64,000 nt of DNA from contig CANNFY010000002.1 in the NCBI GenBank assembly GCA_947504045.1, positions 310,001 to 374,000 of the forward strand, written 5' to 3'. The position numbers and the translations under genes were made by a program. This document shows positions 1 through 9,303 of this stretch, piece after piece. The DNA is from an uncultured Maribacter sp. (GTDB taxonomy: Bacteria; Bacteroidota; Bacteroidia; Flavobacteriales; Flavobacteriaceae). Positions within the stretch are counted from its first letter, which is position 1. Every line of letters starts with the position of its first letter. The notes below the pieces were generated by a model. It did not search any database. It saw nothing but the letters and a program-made list of their open reading frames with translations, and was not told the origin of the DNA.

Positions 1-137
1 AAGTAAAACGTGTTGGAGGCTAAATTTTAAATACGAAAACTGCCATACTAAAAGGTTGCGTATTTTTCTGTTAAATTTTTCATCTTGCTTTATTTTAAAC
101 TGTACATTTATCTACTACAACCAAAACTAGACAAAAA

Positions 138-1070
138 ATGGGTTCCCTTTTACACATTACAAATGGCGATAGTTTCACAAACCGTTTAAAAAAATTAAAT
201 CTAGAAGGAGATATAATTACTTGGAGAGAAATGTTGTGCGAAGGCAAAACACTAAACCAAGTAGGTAGCGAGTCTTTCTGGAAAACTAGATATGAGTTTC
301 TACATGAAAATTACAAAATATCTAAATCTTGGTTTGTTGAAAAAACATTAAAAGAATACCGCTCTTTATGTAATCATAAAAAACAGGATCAAATAGTTTT
401 ATGGTTTGAGTATGATTTATTTTGTCAAATAAATATGCTTGCAGTAATTAGCTGGCTTAAAACCCATAGAAAATACGCTCAAATATTTTTAATTTGTTCT
501 GGAAAAGAAGATAAAACAGACACACTATATACTTTAAATGAATTAACAGACGCTAAACTTCTTAAATTATATAAAAACAAAACTACACTTTCTTTAGATG
601 ATATAGAATACGCGGATTATGTTTGGCAACTTTATTGTAGTGACAATCCTATTAGATTAGAAAATTTAACCGACTTTAAAAATTATAAATTTAATTATCT
701 AGAAGATGCCATAAAAGCACACTTACAAAGATTTCCTAGTATTTCTAACGGCTTAAACCTTATGGAAAACACTATATTACAATTAGGAAACTCCCAAAAT
801 TACCCTAATAAAGAAAAATTTGTAAATACCCTAATAACGCATCAAGCAAATTTAGGTTTTACAACTACTCAATACAAAAGAGCTCTTGACCGATTAAAAC
901 CCTTATTTAACAGCTTTAACCCTGTAAAACTAACAAAAAAAGGACAAGAAATACTAGAGCAAAAAACTAGTTATTACGCTTGCATACAAAACAATGAAGT
1001 ATATTTAGGAGGTGCCTTAAAATATAATTTTCTATATAATACTACTTCCAATAAAATACTAAAATTATAA
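138..1070 (+). CDS. DUF1835 domain-containing protein
   Basis: A 310-residue soluble protein with no signal peptide or membrane segment. The first ~120 residues (LHITNGDSF, then GDIITWREMLCEGKT) fit the DUF1835 family seen widely in Bacteroidota and Firmicutes. The remainder looks helical, with a possible DNA-binding-like end around residues 230-290, but I cannot name a motif there. The family has no assigned biochemical function that I know of. It is the first gene of a tight operon: the next start lies one base after its stop and the third gene overlaps the second, so it probably works with the nucleoside phosphorylase and the binding-fold protein. The 137 bases before it hold no other gene. 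Confidence 0.8.
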   Translation: MGSLLHITNGDSFTNRLKKLNLEGDIITWREMLCEGKTLNQVGSESFWKTRYEFLHENYKISKSWFVEKTLKEYRSLCNHKKQDQIVLWFEYDLFCQINMLAVISWLKTHRKYAQIFLICSGKEDKTDTLYTLNELTDAKLLKLYKNKTTLSLDDIEYADYVWQLYCSDNPIRLENLTDFKNYKFNYLEDAIKAHLQRFPSISNGLNLMENTILQLGNSQNYPNKEKFVNTLITHQANLGFTTTQYKRALDRLKPLFNSFNPVKLTKKGQEILEQKTSYYACIQNNEVYLGGALKYNFLYNTTSNKILKL

Positions 1071-1071
1071 T

Positions 1072-1944
1072 ATGAGCCTAGCGCATTCTGAGCTTATAAT
1101 TAATACAGATGGTAGCATTTACCATTTAAATTTACTTCCTGAAGATATTGCCACTAACATAATTTTTGTTGGAGATCAAGATAGAGTTTCTAAAGTTTCT
1201 AAATATTTTGATTCTATAGAAATAAAAAAAGGGAAAAGAGAATTTATTACCCATACTGGCCATTTAAACGGACATAGAATTACAGTTATTTCTACCGGAA
1301 TAGGAACAGATAATATAGACATTGTTCTTAACGAGTTAGATGCACTTGTTAATATAGATTTTAAGACTCGAAAAATTAAAGAAAAGCACACTCAATTAAA
1401 CATAATTAGAATTGGCACCTCTGGTGCAATACAAAAAGATATTCCTGTAGATTCTTTTTTAATGAGTGAATATGTAATTGGTTTTGATGGGCTTTTACAT
1501 TTTTATGAAACAAAATTACCTTCATATAAAGAAATTTCTAATGCATTTATAGAGCATACACAATGGTCCTCTAATAAAGCAACACCATATATACTAAAAT
1601 ACGATGAAGAGCTAGGTAAAAAAATTCTATCAAATCGTATACGATTAGGATTTACTGCAACAAACACAGGGTTTTATGCGCCTCAAGGGCGTAGCTTAAG
1701 ACTTGGTGTACAAGACCCAGAGTTAAATTCAAAAATTTCTAGTTTTAAGTATCAGAAATTAAAAATAACTAATCTTGAAATGGAAACCTCTGGTATATAT
1801 GCTTTAGCATCGCTATTAAATCATAAAGCTATTTCTTTAAATTGTATTCTTGCAAATAGAAGCACTAAAGATTTTTCTAAAAAGCCAAATAAAGCTATGG
1901 AAAATTTAATACAGTATACCTTAAATAAACTTACAGAAAATTGA
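1072..1944 (+). CDS. Nucleoside phosphorylase (uridine phosphorylase-like)
   Basis: A 290-residue member of the PNP/UDP phosphorylase family, which cleaves the glycosidic bond of nucleosides with phosphate. The N-terminal FVGDQDRV segment, the STGIGTDNI loop, RIGTSGAIQ (phosphate/ribose site) and NLEMETSGIY near residues 234-243 (the Met-Glu ribose contact) are all present. These are the family's signature positions, so it should be catalytically competent. Substrate cannot be decided: uridine phosphorylase is the nearest guess, but futalosine- or MTA-type relatives share the fold. It starts one base after the DUF1835 gene and its TGA stop overlaps the TTG start of the next gene, so translation is probably coupled. 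Confidence 0.85.
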   Translation: MSLAHSELIINTDGSIYHLNLLPEDIATNIIFVGDQDRVSKVSKYFDSIEIKKGKREFITHTGHLNGHRITVISTGIGTDNIDIVLNELDALVNIDFKTRKIKEKHTQLNIIRIGTSGAIQKDIPVDSFLMSEYVIGFDGLLHFYETKLPSYKEISNAFIEHTQWSSNKATPYILKYDEELGKKILSNRIRLGFTATNTGFYAPQGRSLRLGVQDPELNSKISSFKYQKLKITNLEMETSGIYALASLLNHKAISLNCILANRSTKDFSKKPNKAMENLIQYTLNKLTEN

Positions 1945-2786
1945 AAAATATTAAAATTATTGGTGTTCCGGAACACTTTAACTTACCGTGGCATTTAGCA
2001 ATTAATGAAGGTGCTTTTTTAGAAAGAGGTATAGATTTACAATGGACAGATATACCGGAAGGCACTGGAAAAATGTGTCAAATGTTAGAAAACAAAGAAA
2101 CCGATTTAGCCATTATTTTAACTGAAGGTATTATAAAAAGTATACACGATGGCAACCCTTCTTTAATAATTCAAAAATATATTGATACTCCTTTACAATG
2201 GGGAATTCATGTAAGCAACAATAGTAAATACACCACAGTAGACCAACTAAAAAATACTAAAGCTGCCATAAGCAGATTTGGTAGTGGAAGTCATCTTATG
2301 GCGTATTTACATGCCCAACAGCAATCTTGGGAAACAAATACTTTAAAATTTGAGGTTATTAACAATCTTAATGGTGCTGTAGAAGGTTTAACTAATGGAG
2401 ATGCGGATTATTTTATGTGGGAACATTTTACCACAAAACCACTTGTAGACAAGCAAATTTTTAGAAGATTAACCGATTTTCCTACACCATGGCCATGCTT
2501 TGTAATTGCAGGAAATAAAGATTTTTTAAGTAAGAATAGCTCAGTAGTAGTACATATTTTAGAAATAATAAATATGTATACTCAAGAATTTAAATCTATA
2601 CCAAGTATAGACCGCACACTCTCAAACAAATATGAGCAAAAATTAGAAGATATACAGGAGTGGCTAAATATTACATCTTGGAGCCAAGAACAATTAAGTA
2701 AATCTACCGTAATTAAAATTCAAGAAAGTCTAAACTCTTTAAACTTAATACATACAAAATTAACTACGGAAGACGTACTATACTAA
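1941..2786 (+). CDS. Cytosolic substrate-binding-fold protein (NMT1/THI5-like)
   Basis: A 281-residue protein of the type-2 periplasmic-binding fold: VPEHFNLPWHLAINEGAFLE at the N-terminus, then ETDLAIILTEG, SRFGSGSHLMAYL (~residues 113-125) and NGDADYFMWE. This resembles SsuA/NMT1-type binding proteins. It lacks any signal peptide or lipobox, and no ABC permease or ATPase lies nearby, so it is unlikely to feed a transporter. Cytosolic relatives of the fold include enzymes (THI5, MqnA/MqnD) and sensors. I see no CCCFC motif of THI5. The start is TTG, overlapping the stop of the phosphorylase by four bases; no ATG is available in the right place. Specific function unknown. Confidence 0.75.
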   Translation: MKNIKIIGVPEHFNLPWHLAINEGAFLERGIDLQWTDIPEGTGKMCQMLENKETDLAIILTEGIIKSIHDGNPSLIIQKYIDTPLQWGIHVSNNSKYTTVDQLKNTKAAISRFGSGSHLMAYLHAQQQSWETNTLKFEVINNLNGAVEGLTNGDADYFMWEHFTTKPLVDKQIFRRLTDFPTPWPCFVIAGNKDFLSKNSSVVVHILEIINMYTQEFKSIPSIDRTLSNKYEQKLEDIQEWLNITSWSQEQLSKSTVIKIQESLNSLNLIHTKLTTEDVLY

Positions 2787-2794
2787 TTGGTATA

Positions 2795-3235
2795 TTATGC
2801 AACAACTTCTTTAAAGTGCTTATTTATAAGCTTTTTAAATTTAATATCTGATAAAGGTTTTTGTATAAACTCATTAATATAAGGGTTCTCCTTAGCTTTG
2901 CGTTTATCTTCATCACTATCGCTTATAGTTACTAGAACAATAAAAATATTCTTTTTAATTTCTTCGGGTACTAATTCATCATACTTTTCCATAAACTGCC
3001 ATCCATCCATAAGTGGCATATTTATATCTAACATAATCATACAAGGCGTAGATAATTTATCATCACCTTCAAAATCGCCTTTATTCATAATAAAATCAAG
3101 ACCTTCTTGCCCGTTTAATGTAGAATGCACATCAATATCAACATTAAGTTTATTGATAAATATTGTGTTTAAAAAGTTGCTAGACTCATCGTCGTCTATC
3201 AACAAAATTGAGTTTAAGTGAGAAAAATTGCTCAT
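2795..3235 (-). CDS. Receiver-only response regulator
   Basis: A 146-residue CheY-like single-domain receiver. The acidic cluster is at residues 14-16 (IDDDES), the phosphoacceptor is D70 (MLDINMP), the conserved Thr is T103 (LVTIS) and the conserved Lys is K126 (IQKPLS). There is no output domain, so it acts by protein contact or as a phosphorelay step. No histidine kinase is adjacent, so the partner is unknown. It converges on the upstream operon, with only eight bases between the two stops. Family assignment is firm. Confidence 0.92.
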   Translation of the reverse strand: MSNFSHLNSILLIDDDESSNFLNTIFINKLNVDIDVHSTLNGQEGLDFIMNKGDFEGDDKLSTPCMIMLDINMPLMDGWQFMEKYDELVPEEIKKNIFIVLVTISDSDEDKRKAKENPYINEFIQKPLSDIKFKKLINKHFKEVVA

Positions 3236-3342
3236 GCTATAAAATTTTTAATCTATGTGAGTTAAGTAAGTATTTAAATATAAAATCTTATAATGTAAGA
3301 ATTTACACTATTAAAGTTAAGTAAAATTAACAAAAGAAACAA

Positions 3343-4008
3343 CTACCAATCTATTTTTTTAATTTTTTTTTCTATTAAATATTTATTACACGTACTAAAA
3401 TGTTTATTTCCAAACCAATACCCTCTATTAGCACTTAAAGGTGATGGATGCCCAGAAAACAATATAAAATGTTTTTCTTTAGCTATTAATTTTTGTTTTT
3501 TCTTAGCATAACCTCCCCAAAGCATAAAAACAAGATTTTCTTGTTTTGCAGATAATTCTTTAATAACGGCATCTGTAAAGGTCTCCCATCCTTTTTTTTG
3601 ATGACTGCCTGGCTTACCTTCTTGAACGGTAAGCGTTGCATTTAACAATAAAACTCCTTGTTTTGCCCAACGCTCTAAATTTCCACTTTCTGGATACGGC
3701 ACATTTAAATCTGAAACTATCTCTTTAAAAATATTTTTTAAAGAAGGTGGGTGTAAAACACCCTCTTTTACTGAAAAACAAAGTCCGTTAGCTTGACCAT
3801 AACCATGATAAGGGTCTTGCCCTATAATAACAACTTTTAAATCATTTAAATTACAATAATTAAATGCTGCGCCAATATTTTCTTTCTCTGGGTAACAAGT
3901 ATTTTCTTCATACTCCCTTAAAACAAAATTGTTTAAATCTTTAAAATATTCTTTCTTTTGTTCTTTTTCAATTAAAGCACTCCAAGAAGTATTATAAATT
4001 TCTATCAT
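3343..4008 (-). CDS. ung: Uracil-DNA glycosylase
   Basis: A 221-residue family-1 UDG that removes uracil from DNA as the first step of base-excision repair. The catalytic water-activating motif GQDPYHG is at about residues 61-67, the uracil pocket (LCFSV) follows, LLLNATLTV is in the middle, and the DNA-intercalation loop HPSPLSANRG is at about 186-195. Length is normal for the family. It is transcribed alone on the minus strand and diverges from mutS2. No copy of the palindrome found at the repressor locus at 27.1 kb is visible upstream. Confidence 0.96.
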   Translation of the reverse strand: MIEIYNTSWSALIEKEQKKEYFKDLNNFVLREYEENTCYPEKENIGAAFNYCNLNDLKVVIIGQDPYHGYGQANGLCFSVKEGVLHPPSLKNIFKEIVSDLNVPYPESGNLERWAKQGVLLLNATLTVQEGKPGSHQKKGWETFTDAVIKELSAKQENLVFMLWGGYAKKKQKLIAKEKHFILFSGHPSPLSANRGYWFGNKHFSTCNKYLIEKKIKKIDW

Positions 4009-4152
4009 TTTAGCTAGGCATACTAATTTTAATTAAAAATAGGAAAATATGTATTTGTAAACTTAATTTTGTTAGTATCTATTTATAGTTTTTTTACTAA
4101 AGGGCTTTAAACATCTTAAATCTTATTTTTTTTACAATTGATTACCAATGCC

Positions 4153-4160
4153 TACCTTTG
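4153..4160 (+). promoter_or_regulatory. Candidate -7 box (TAnnTTTG) of mutS2
   Basis: TACCTTTG matches the Bacteroidota sigma-A -7 consensus TAnnTTTG and lies 18 bases before the mutS2 ATG. A TTG lies at 4138-4140, but only 12 bases away, too close for a good -33 box, so the promoter is only half matched. Confidence 0.45.
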
Positions 4161-4178
4161 TAATCTACCAAAATTTAC

Positions 4179-6350
4179 ATGGAAAGTATACTTAATAAAA
4201 CATTACAGGATTTAGAATTTCCTACAGTTCTTAAGCAAATAGCAGCAAGATGTGTTACTGAACTTGGTAAAGAACAAGCTTTACACATTACTCCTATACA
4301 AGAAGAAGAGGAATTACTAAAAATATTAGGGCAAACCTCCGAATATGTATCTTCTTTAATAAGCGAGAACAAAATTCCTAGTCATAGTTTTGAAAGTATT
4401 AACAACGAGCTTAAACTTTTAAAAATTGAAAACACAACTTTAGAACTCTTAGGGTTTAGAAAAATTAGTAGTATATGCACTATTGTTTTAACACAAAAAA
4501 AGTTTTTTAAAAAATTTAAAGATTACTACCCACTACTTTATACCTATAGCGAAGGTTTTGCCGAAAATTCTGAAATACCCCTTTCCATTAATAGTGTAAT
4601 AGATAAGTTTGGCGAAATAAAAGATAATGCCTCTACCCTATTATTAGACCTTAGAAGACAAATAAATGGAGTAAAAGGAAAAATTAATCAAAGTTTTTTA
4701 TCCGCATTACACACATACCAAAGTTCTGATTATTTAGACGATATAAGAGAATCTGTTGTTGAAAACCGTAGAGTTCTTGCAGTAAAAGCAATGTATCGTA
4801 AAAAAATAAAAGGTTCCGTAATGGGCACCTCAAAAACAGGAAGTATAATTTATATAGAACCTGAAGCTACTTTAAGATATAGTAGAGAACTTAACAATTT
4901 AGAGTTTGAAGAAAAAGAAGAAATACAACGTATTCTTAACCAGTTAACAAATACAATAAGACCATTTGCATATTTACTTAAAGAATACCAAAGTTTTTTA
5001 TGCCATATAGATATTACTGCATCTAAAGCAAAATATGCTACAGAAATGAATGCGCTTTTGCCAACAATAAGCAATGAAAAAGAAATGTATTTAAGAGATG
5101 CATACCACCCTTTGCTATATTTAAGTAATAAATTAAAAAACGAAAAAACTTTTCCGCAAACCATAACTTTACACCCAGAAAATAGAATTATAGTTATTTC
5201 CGGCCCAAATGCTGGCGGAAAGAGTATTACCCTAAAAACTATTGGTTTATTACAAATAATGTTACAAAGTGGTTTATTAGTACCTGTGCATGAACGTAGT
5301 AAAATGTGTTTGTTTGATAAGGTTTTAACGGATATTGGAGATAATCAGTCTATAGAAAATCAACTAAGTACCTATAGCTATAGACTTAAAAACATGAATC
5401 AGTTTTTACGTAAGTGTAACTCTAAAACCTTATTTTTAATTGATGAATTTGGTACAGGTAGTGATCCAGAATTAGGTGGTGCCCTAGCAGAAACTTTCCT
5501 AGAAGTATTTTATGAAAGACAAGCTTACGGTGTAATTACCACCCATTATGCTAATTTAAAATTGTTAGCAAATGAGCTCCCTCACATATCTAACGCAAAT
5601 ATGCTTTTTAATGGTAAAACCTTAGAACCTACTTTTCAATTAGTATTAGGAGAAGCAGGAAGTTCTTTTACATTTGAAGTAGCACAAAAAAATGGAATAC
5701 CATACAGCTTAATAAATAAAGCAAAAAAGAAGATAGAGCGTGGTAAAGTCCGTTTTGACGCTACTATATCTAAAATGCAAAAAGAACGTAGCAAAATGGT
5801 TAAAACAGGTTCTAGGTTACAGGAAGAAGAAACCAAAGCAAGGCAAGAAAGCAAGCGTTTAGAAGAATTAAACACAAAAATTAAATCTAAACTTGAAAAT
5901 TATCAGGAGCTATACGATAATAACCAACGTATGATTTATTTAGGAACTAAAATAAACACCTTAGCTGAACGCTATTTTAGAGACAAAAAGAAAAGAATTT
6001 TAGTTTCTGAAATGCTTAGAGTGGTTGAAACCGAAAATAGTAAACGAAAAAAGAAAACTGCTAAGCAAGTAAAAATAGAAAAAGCCAAAAAAGCCACTAT
6101 AGAGAAAGAGGTTATTGAAAAAGTAAAGGTAATACGACAAGAAAAAAAGGAAGAAAAGAAAAAAGCAATTGTTAAAGAAAAAAATAAACCTAGGCCAATT
6201 TTTAAAGTTGGAGATCGTGTTCGATTAATAGACAGCAAATCTGTTGGAAGCATAGATAAACTAGAAAAAAACAAAGCGTTTATTAATTATGGCATGTTTA
6301 CAACAAACGTTAGCATAGATAAACTAGAACTTGTAGAAAGAAAAAAATGA
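4179..6350 (+). CDS. mutS2: MutS2-family ATPase lacking the Smr domain
   Basis: A 723-residue MutS2-type protein. The helical core/clamp region spans ~1-300, the ABC-type ATPase ~320-530 with Walker A GPNAGGKS near residue 343, Walker B LFLIDEFGTGSD near 418, and a switch region ITTHYANLK. A long Lys/Glu-rich coiled coil follows (~530-670), and a small KOW/Tudor-like end (FKVGDRVRLI). Classical MutS2 proteins are nearer 780 residues and end in an Smr nuclease domain with LDLRG and HGxGxG motifs; none is seen here. Known MutS2 roles are ribosome-collision rescue or anti-recombination; without Smr the cleavage role may be absent or supplied by another protein. It overlaps the next gene by four bases. 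Confidence 0.9.
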   Translation: MESILNKTLQDLEFPTVLKQIAARCVTELGKEQALHITPIQEEEELLKILGQTSEYVSSLISENKIPSHSFESINNELKLLKIENTTLELLGFRKISSICTIVLTQKKFFKKFKDYYPLLYTYSEGFAENSEIPLSINSVIDKFGEIKDNASTLLLDLRRQINGVKGKINQSFLSALHTYQSSDYLDDIRESVVENRRVLAVKAMYRKKIKGSVMGTSKTGSIIYIEPEATLRYSRELNNLEFEEKEEIQRILNQLTNTIRPFAYLLKEYQSFLCHIDITASKAKYATEMNALLPTISNEKEMYLRDAYHPLLYLSNKLKNEKTFPQTITLHPENRIIVISGPNAGGKSITLKTIGLLQIMLQSGLLVPVHERSKMCLFDKVLTDIGDNQSIENQLSTYSYRLKNMNQFLRKCNSKTLFLIDEFGTGSDPELGGALAETFLEVFYERQAYGVITTHYANLKLLANELPHISNANMLFNGKTLEPTFQLVLGEAGSSFTFEVAQKNGIPYSLINKAKKKIERGKVRFDATISKMQKERSKMVKTGSRLQEEETKARQESKRLEELNTKIKSKLENYQELYDNNQRMIYLGTKINTLAERYFRDKKKRILVSEMLRVVETENSKRKKKTAKQVKIEKAKKATIEKEVIEKVKVIRQEKKEEKKKAIVKEKNKPRPIFKVGDRVRLIDSKSVGSIDKLEKNKAFINYGMFTTNVSIDKLELVERKK

Positions 6351-6757
6351 TTCCTAATAATAAAAAGATTATATTGTTTGATGGTGTTTGTAATTTATGC
6401 AATGGAGCAATACAGTTTATTATAAAAAGAGACACTAATAATATTTTCTTATTCTCTCCTTTGCAAAGCGAAACAGGACAAAAGCTTTTAAATGAGCGTA
6501 AAATAGATTCTAAGAACATTGATTCTATAATACTTATAGAACCAAGTATAGCATATTATATAAAATCTAATGCTGCTTTAGAAATTGCCAAACAGTTAAA
6601 CTCCCCATGGAAACATATACACCTATTTAAAGTGTTTCCCCAAGGTTTTAGAGATTTCGTATACGATTTTATTGCTAAAAATAGATATAATTGGTATGGT
6701 AAAAAAGAGCAATGCATGGTTCCAACAGCTGAATTAAAAGCAAAATTTTTACCCTAA
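6347..6757 (+). CDS. DCC-family thiol-disulfide oxidoreductase-like protein
   Basis: A 136-residue DUF393/DCC1-like protein. The hallmark DxxCxxC is residues 12-18 (DGVCNLC), followed by a thioredoxin-like pattern (FSPLQSETGQKLL) and a C-terminal GFRDFVYDFIAKNRYNWYG, characteristic of the family. The family is predicted to be a redox protein, but the reaction is not established. It overlaps mutS2 by four bases and is therefore translationally coupled to it, an arrangement that may only be operonic convenience. Confidence 0.88.
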   Translation: MIPNNKKIILFDGVCNLCNGAIQFIIKRDTNNIFLFSPLQSETGQKLLNERKIDSKNIDSIILIEPSIAYYIKSNAALEIAKQLNSPWKHIHLFKVFPQGFRDFVYDFIAKNRYNWYGKKEQCMVPTAELKAKFLP

Positions 6758-6786
6758 AACATCTAACATATAGTATATATAAAAAT

Positions 6787-7848
6787 ATGAAGAAAAGATA
6801 CACTATTCCCCTAATTATATTATTTCTTCTAATAATTTTTCGTCTACTACTACCTACTATAATTAAAAATTACGTTAACAATGTACTTTCAGATATTCCA
6901 GAATATTCCGGACATGTAGAAAGTATAGACCTTGCTTTTTATAGAGGGGCATATGTTATTCACAATCTAACTATTACTAAAGTTAAAACAGGTAATAAAC
7001 ACCCCTTTTTAAACTTTAAAAAAACAGATATTTCCATAGAGTGGAAATCATTATTAGATGGTAGAATTTTAAGTGAAATTATAATAACAGACCCTAAATT
7101 AATATATGTATCAGAAGACCAACATGCCGAAGATATAAAAGCAGAATCGTGGACAAAAGCATTAACCAGCTTAGTACCTATTGATATTAACCGCTTAGAA
7201 ATAGTTAATGGCACTGCAGCTTTTATTGACCCACAAGCTGATCCAGCCATAAACCTAAATCTACAAAGCATTAAATTAGTTGCCAATAATCTACGTAATG
7301 TAATACAACAAGAACGTATTTTACCTTCAGAAGTTAACGCCTCTGCAGTTTCTTTTGGAAATGGAGAATTAACAATTAATGGTAAAATGAATTTAGTAAA
7401 AGAAATACCAGATATAGATATTTCGCTATCACTTGTAAAAGCAGATATTACCTCTCTTAATAATTTTACACAGCATTACGCAAAAATAGACTTTGATAGT
7501 GGTGTTTTTGAATTATTTGGTGAAATTGCTATTGCAGACGGTTACCTCAAAGGCTCCATAAAACCAATATTAAAAAACACTAAACTTATAAATAAAAAAG
7601 ACTCTTTTTTAAGTGTGCTTTGGGAAGGTTTTGTAGGCTTTTTTAAATTTATTCTTAAAAATCAAAAAAATAAAACCTTAGCCACAAAAATACCAATTGA
7701 AGGAAATTTAAATAATGTTGGAGCTAAAGTATGGCCAACAGTTACTGGTATTTTTAAAAATGCATGGATTAAAGCTTTTACAGAAAAGGTAGACGATGAT
7801 ATTAGTTTTAAAGATGCTGAAAAAGAAGCTGATAAGTTAAAAAAATAA
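6787..7848 (+). CDS. DUF748 (AsmA-like) envelope protein
   Basis: A 353-residue protein with one N-terminal membrane anchor (residues ~5-25, hydrophobic IPLIILFLLIIFRLLL) and a long periplasmic beta-rich part typical of DUF748/AsmA-like repeats: YRGAYVIHNLTITK, ISIEWKSLLDGRILSEIIITDPKLIY, INRLEIVNGTAAFIDP. AsmA-like proteins are thought to bridge inner and outer membranes and move phospholipids; this one is short for a transporter bridge. It lies 29 bases after the DCC gene and may share its transcript. Confidence 0.75.
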   Translation: MKKRYTIPLIILFLLIIFRLLLPTIIKNYVNNVLSDIPEYSGHVESIDLAFYRGAYVIHNLTITKVKTGNKHPFLNFKKTDISIEWKSLLDGRILSEIIITDPKLIYVSEDQHAEDIKAESWTKALTSLVPIDINRLEIVNGTAAFIDPQADPAINLNLQSIKLVANNLRNVIQQERILPSEVNASAVSFGNGELTINGKMNLVKEIPDIDISLSLVKADITSLNNFTQHYAKIDFDSGVFELFGEIAIADGYLKGSIKPILKNTKLINKKDSFLSVLWEGFVGFFKFILKNQKNKTLATKIPIEGNLNNVGAKVWPTVTGIFKNAWIKAFTEKVDDDISFKDAEKEADKLKK

Positions 7849-8011
7849 AAGCTTAACATAAAAGCAACACGACTAAATAAAACACTAAATATCAAACTCT
7901 TAAAATAAATCATATACGATTTATTTCATTTACGCCACCCTATAATTAGTAGTAATTTTACCCATGTAAGTACTAAAAACACTAATTTTACATTAGTTAT
8001 ATTAATTTTTT

Positions 8012-9256
8012 ATGAAAAAAATATCGCACTGGCTTTATAACGAATTACAAAACTTAGGAGTTTCCGAGGTTTGGGCTAAATACCTAAACATGCTTATTCT
8101 AGTAATTTTACTAGCCATTGTTTTATTTCTGGTAGATTTAATTATCAAAAGAATTATTATTAGTGCTTTTGGAAAACTAACCAACAAATCCAAAACACAG
8201 TTTGATGATTTTTTAGTTCAGAACAAAACTCCTAGAAACATAGCGCATATTGCCCCTATAATTATTGCATACAAAACCGTTCCACATATATTTAGAGATT
8301 TTCCAGACATAGAAAACATAGTTTTTAAAGCTATTGAGGTATTTGGTATTGTTCTTTTTCTTTGGATTGTTCGCAGCTTATTAAACACTTTAAAAGATTT
8401 TTTTAAGACCCTACCAAATCTTAAAGACAAACCAATAGATAGTTATATACAGGTGTTCATGATTTTTTCATGGTTTATAGGAATTCTTTTTGCCTTTTCC
8501 ATTATTACAGGAATGGAGCTTTGGAAATTTCTTACCGCCTTAGGTACTGCTTCTGCTGTTATAATTTTAGTTTTTAAAGACACAATATTAGGTTTTGTTG
8601 CAAGTTTACAGGTTTCTATAAACGACATGGTTCGAATTGGAGATTGGATAACCTTTGAAAAATATGGTGCAGACGGCGATGTTATAGAAATTAATCTTTC
8701 TACAGTAAAAGTTCAAAACTTTGACAAAACAATTACAACCATACCAACTTATGCTTTAATTTCCGATTCTTTTAGAAACTGGCGTGGCATGACTAATGCC
8801 CAAGGCAGACGAATTAAGAGAGCTTTAATTATAAAACAAGAAAGTATACACTTTTTAACGCAAAGTGAATTAAACGACCTTAAAAACATAAGCATCTTAT
8901 CCCCTTACCTATCCTCTAAAGAAGAGGATATAAATGCATTCAATAATCAAAATAATATAGACAAGTCTTTTTTAATAAATGGTAGAAATCTTACTAATAT
9001 TGGTGTTTTTAGAAAATATGTAGACCTGTATTTAAACAACCATTCTGGAATAAATAAAGACATGATGATTATGGCTAGGCAACTTGCTCCAACTAGCCAA
9101 GGTCTTCCTATTGAAGTTTACGCATTTAGTTCAGACAAACGTTGGGAAAATTATGAATATATAATGGCAGATATTTTTGATCATTTAATTGCTGCAATCC
9201 CGTATTTTAATCTAGAAGGATTTGAATTGCCAAGCAGTTCTAATTTTAAAAAATAA
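8012..9256 (+). CDS. MscS-family mechanosensitive channel
   Basis: A 414-residue inner-membrane protein with about four to five predicted membrane helices in the first 190 residues. The MscS pore-lining helix and beta domain follow: TALGTASAVIILVFKDTILGFVASLQVSINDMVRIGDWI, then GADGDVIEINLSTVKVQNFD. The downstream part (RNWRGMTNAQGRRIKRAL) is as in the YbdG/MscM branch. It should open under membrane tension to release solutes on osmotic down-shock. Monocistronic, followed by a strong hairpin terminator shared with the convergent symporter gene. Confidence 0.9.
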   Translation: MKKISHWLYNELQNLGVSEVWAKYLNMLILVILLAIVLFLVDLIIKRIIISAFGKLTNKSKTQFDDFLVQNKTPRNIAHIAPIIIAYKTVPHIFRDFPDIENIVFKAIEVFGIVLFLWIVRSLLNTLKDFFKTLPNLKDKPIDSYIQVFMIFSWFIGILFAFSIITGMELWKFLTALGTASAVIILVFKDTILGFVASLQVSINDMVRIGDWITFEKYGADGDVIEINLSTVKVQNFDKTITTIPTYALISDSFRNWRGMTNAQGRRIKRALIIKQESIHFLTQSELNDLKNISILSPYLSSKEEDINAFNNQNNIDKSFLINGRNLTNIGVFRKYVDLYLNNHSGINKDMMIMARQLAPTSQGLPIEVYAFSSDKRWENYEYIMADIFDHLIAAIPYFNLEGFELPSSSNFKK

Positions 9257-9289
9257 AAAAAGGGTTTAAATAAGCTTAAACCCTTTTTT
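9255..9289. terminator. Bidirectional intrinsic terminator
   Basis: AGGGTTTAA (9261-9269) pairs with TTAAACCCT (9276-9284) across a six-base loop. It is flanked by A6 on the left and T6 on the right, so it works for both the channel gene and the convergent symporter gene. Confidence 0.85.
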
Positions 9290-9303
9290 ATATCATTTTT
9301 CGC

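Noticed and set aside
1941-2786. ABC-transporter binding protein
   Set aside because: No signal peptide, lipobox, permease or ATPase; the fold is retained but the transport role is not supported.
7903-7926. Hairpin AAATAAATC/GATTTATTT after the DUF748 gene as terminator
   Set aside because: The stem is nearly all A/T and has no following T-run, so it is weak.
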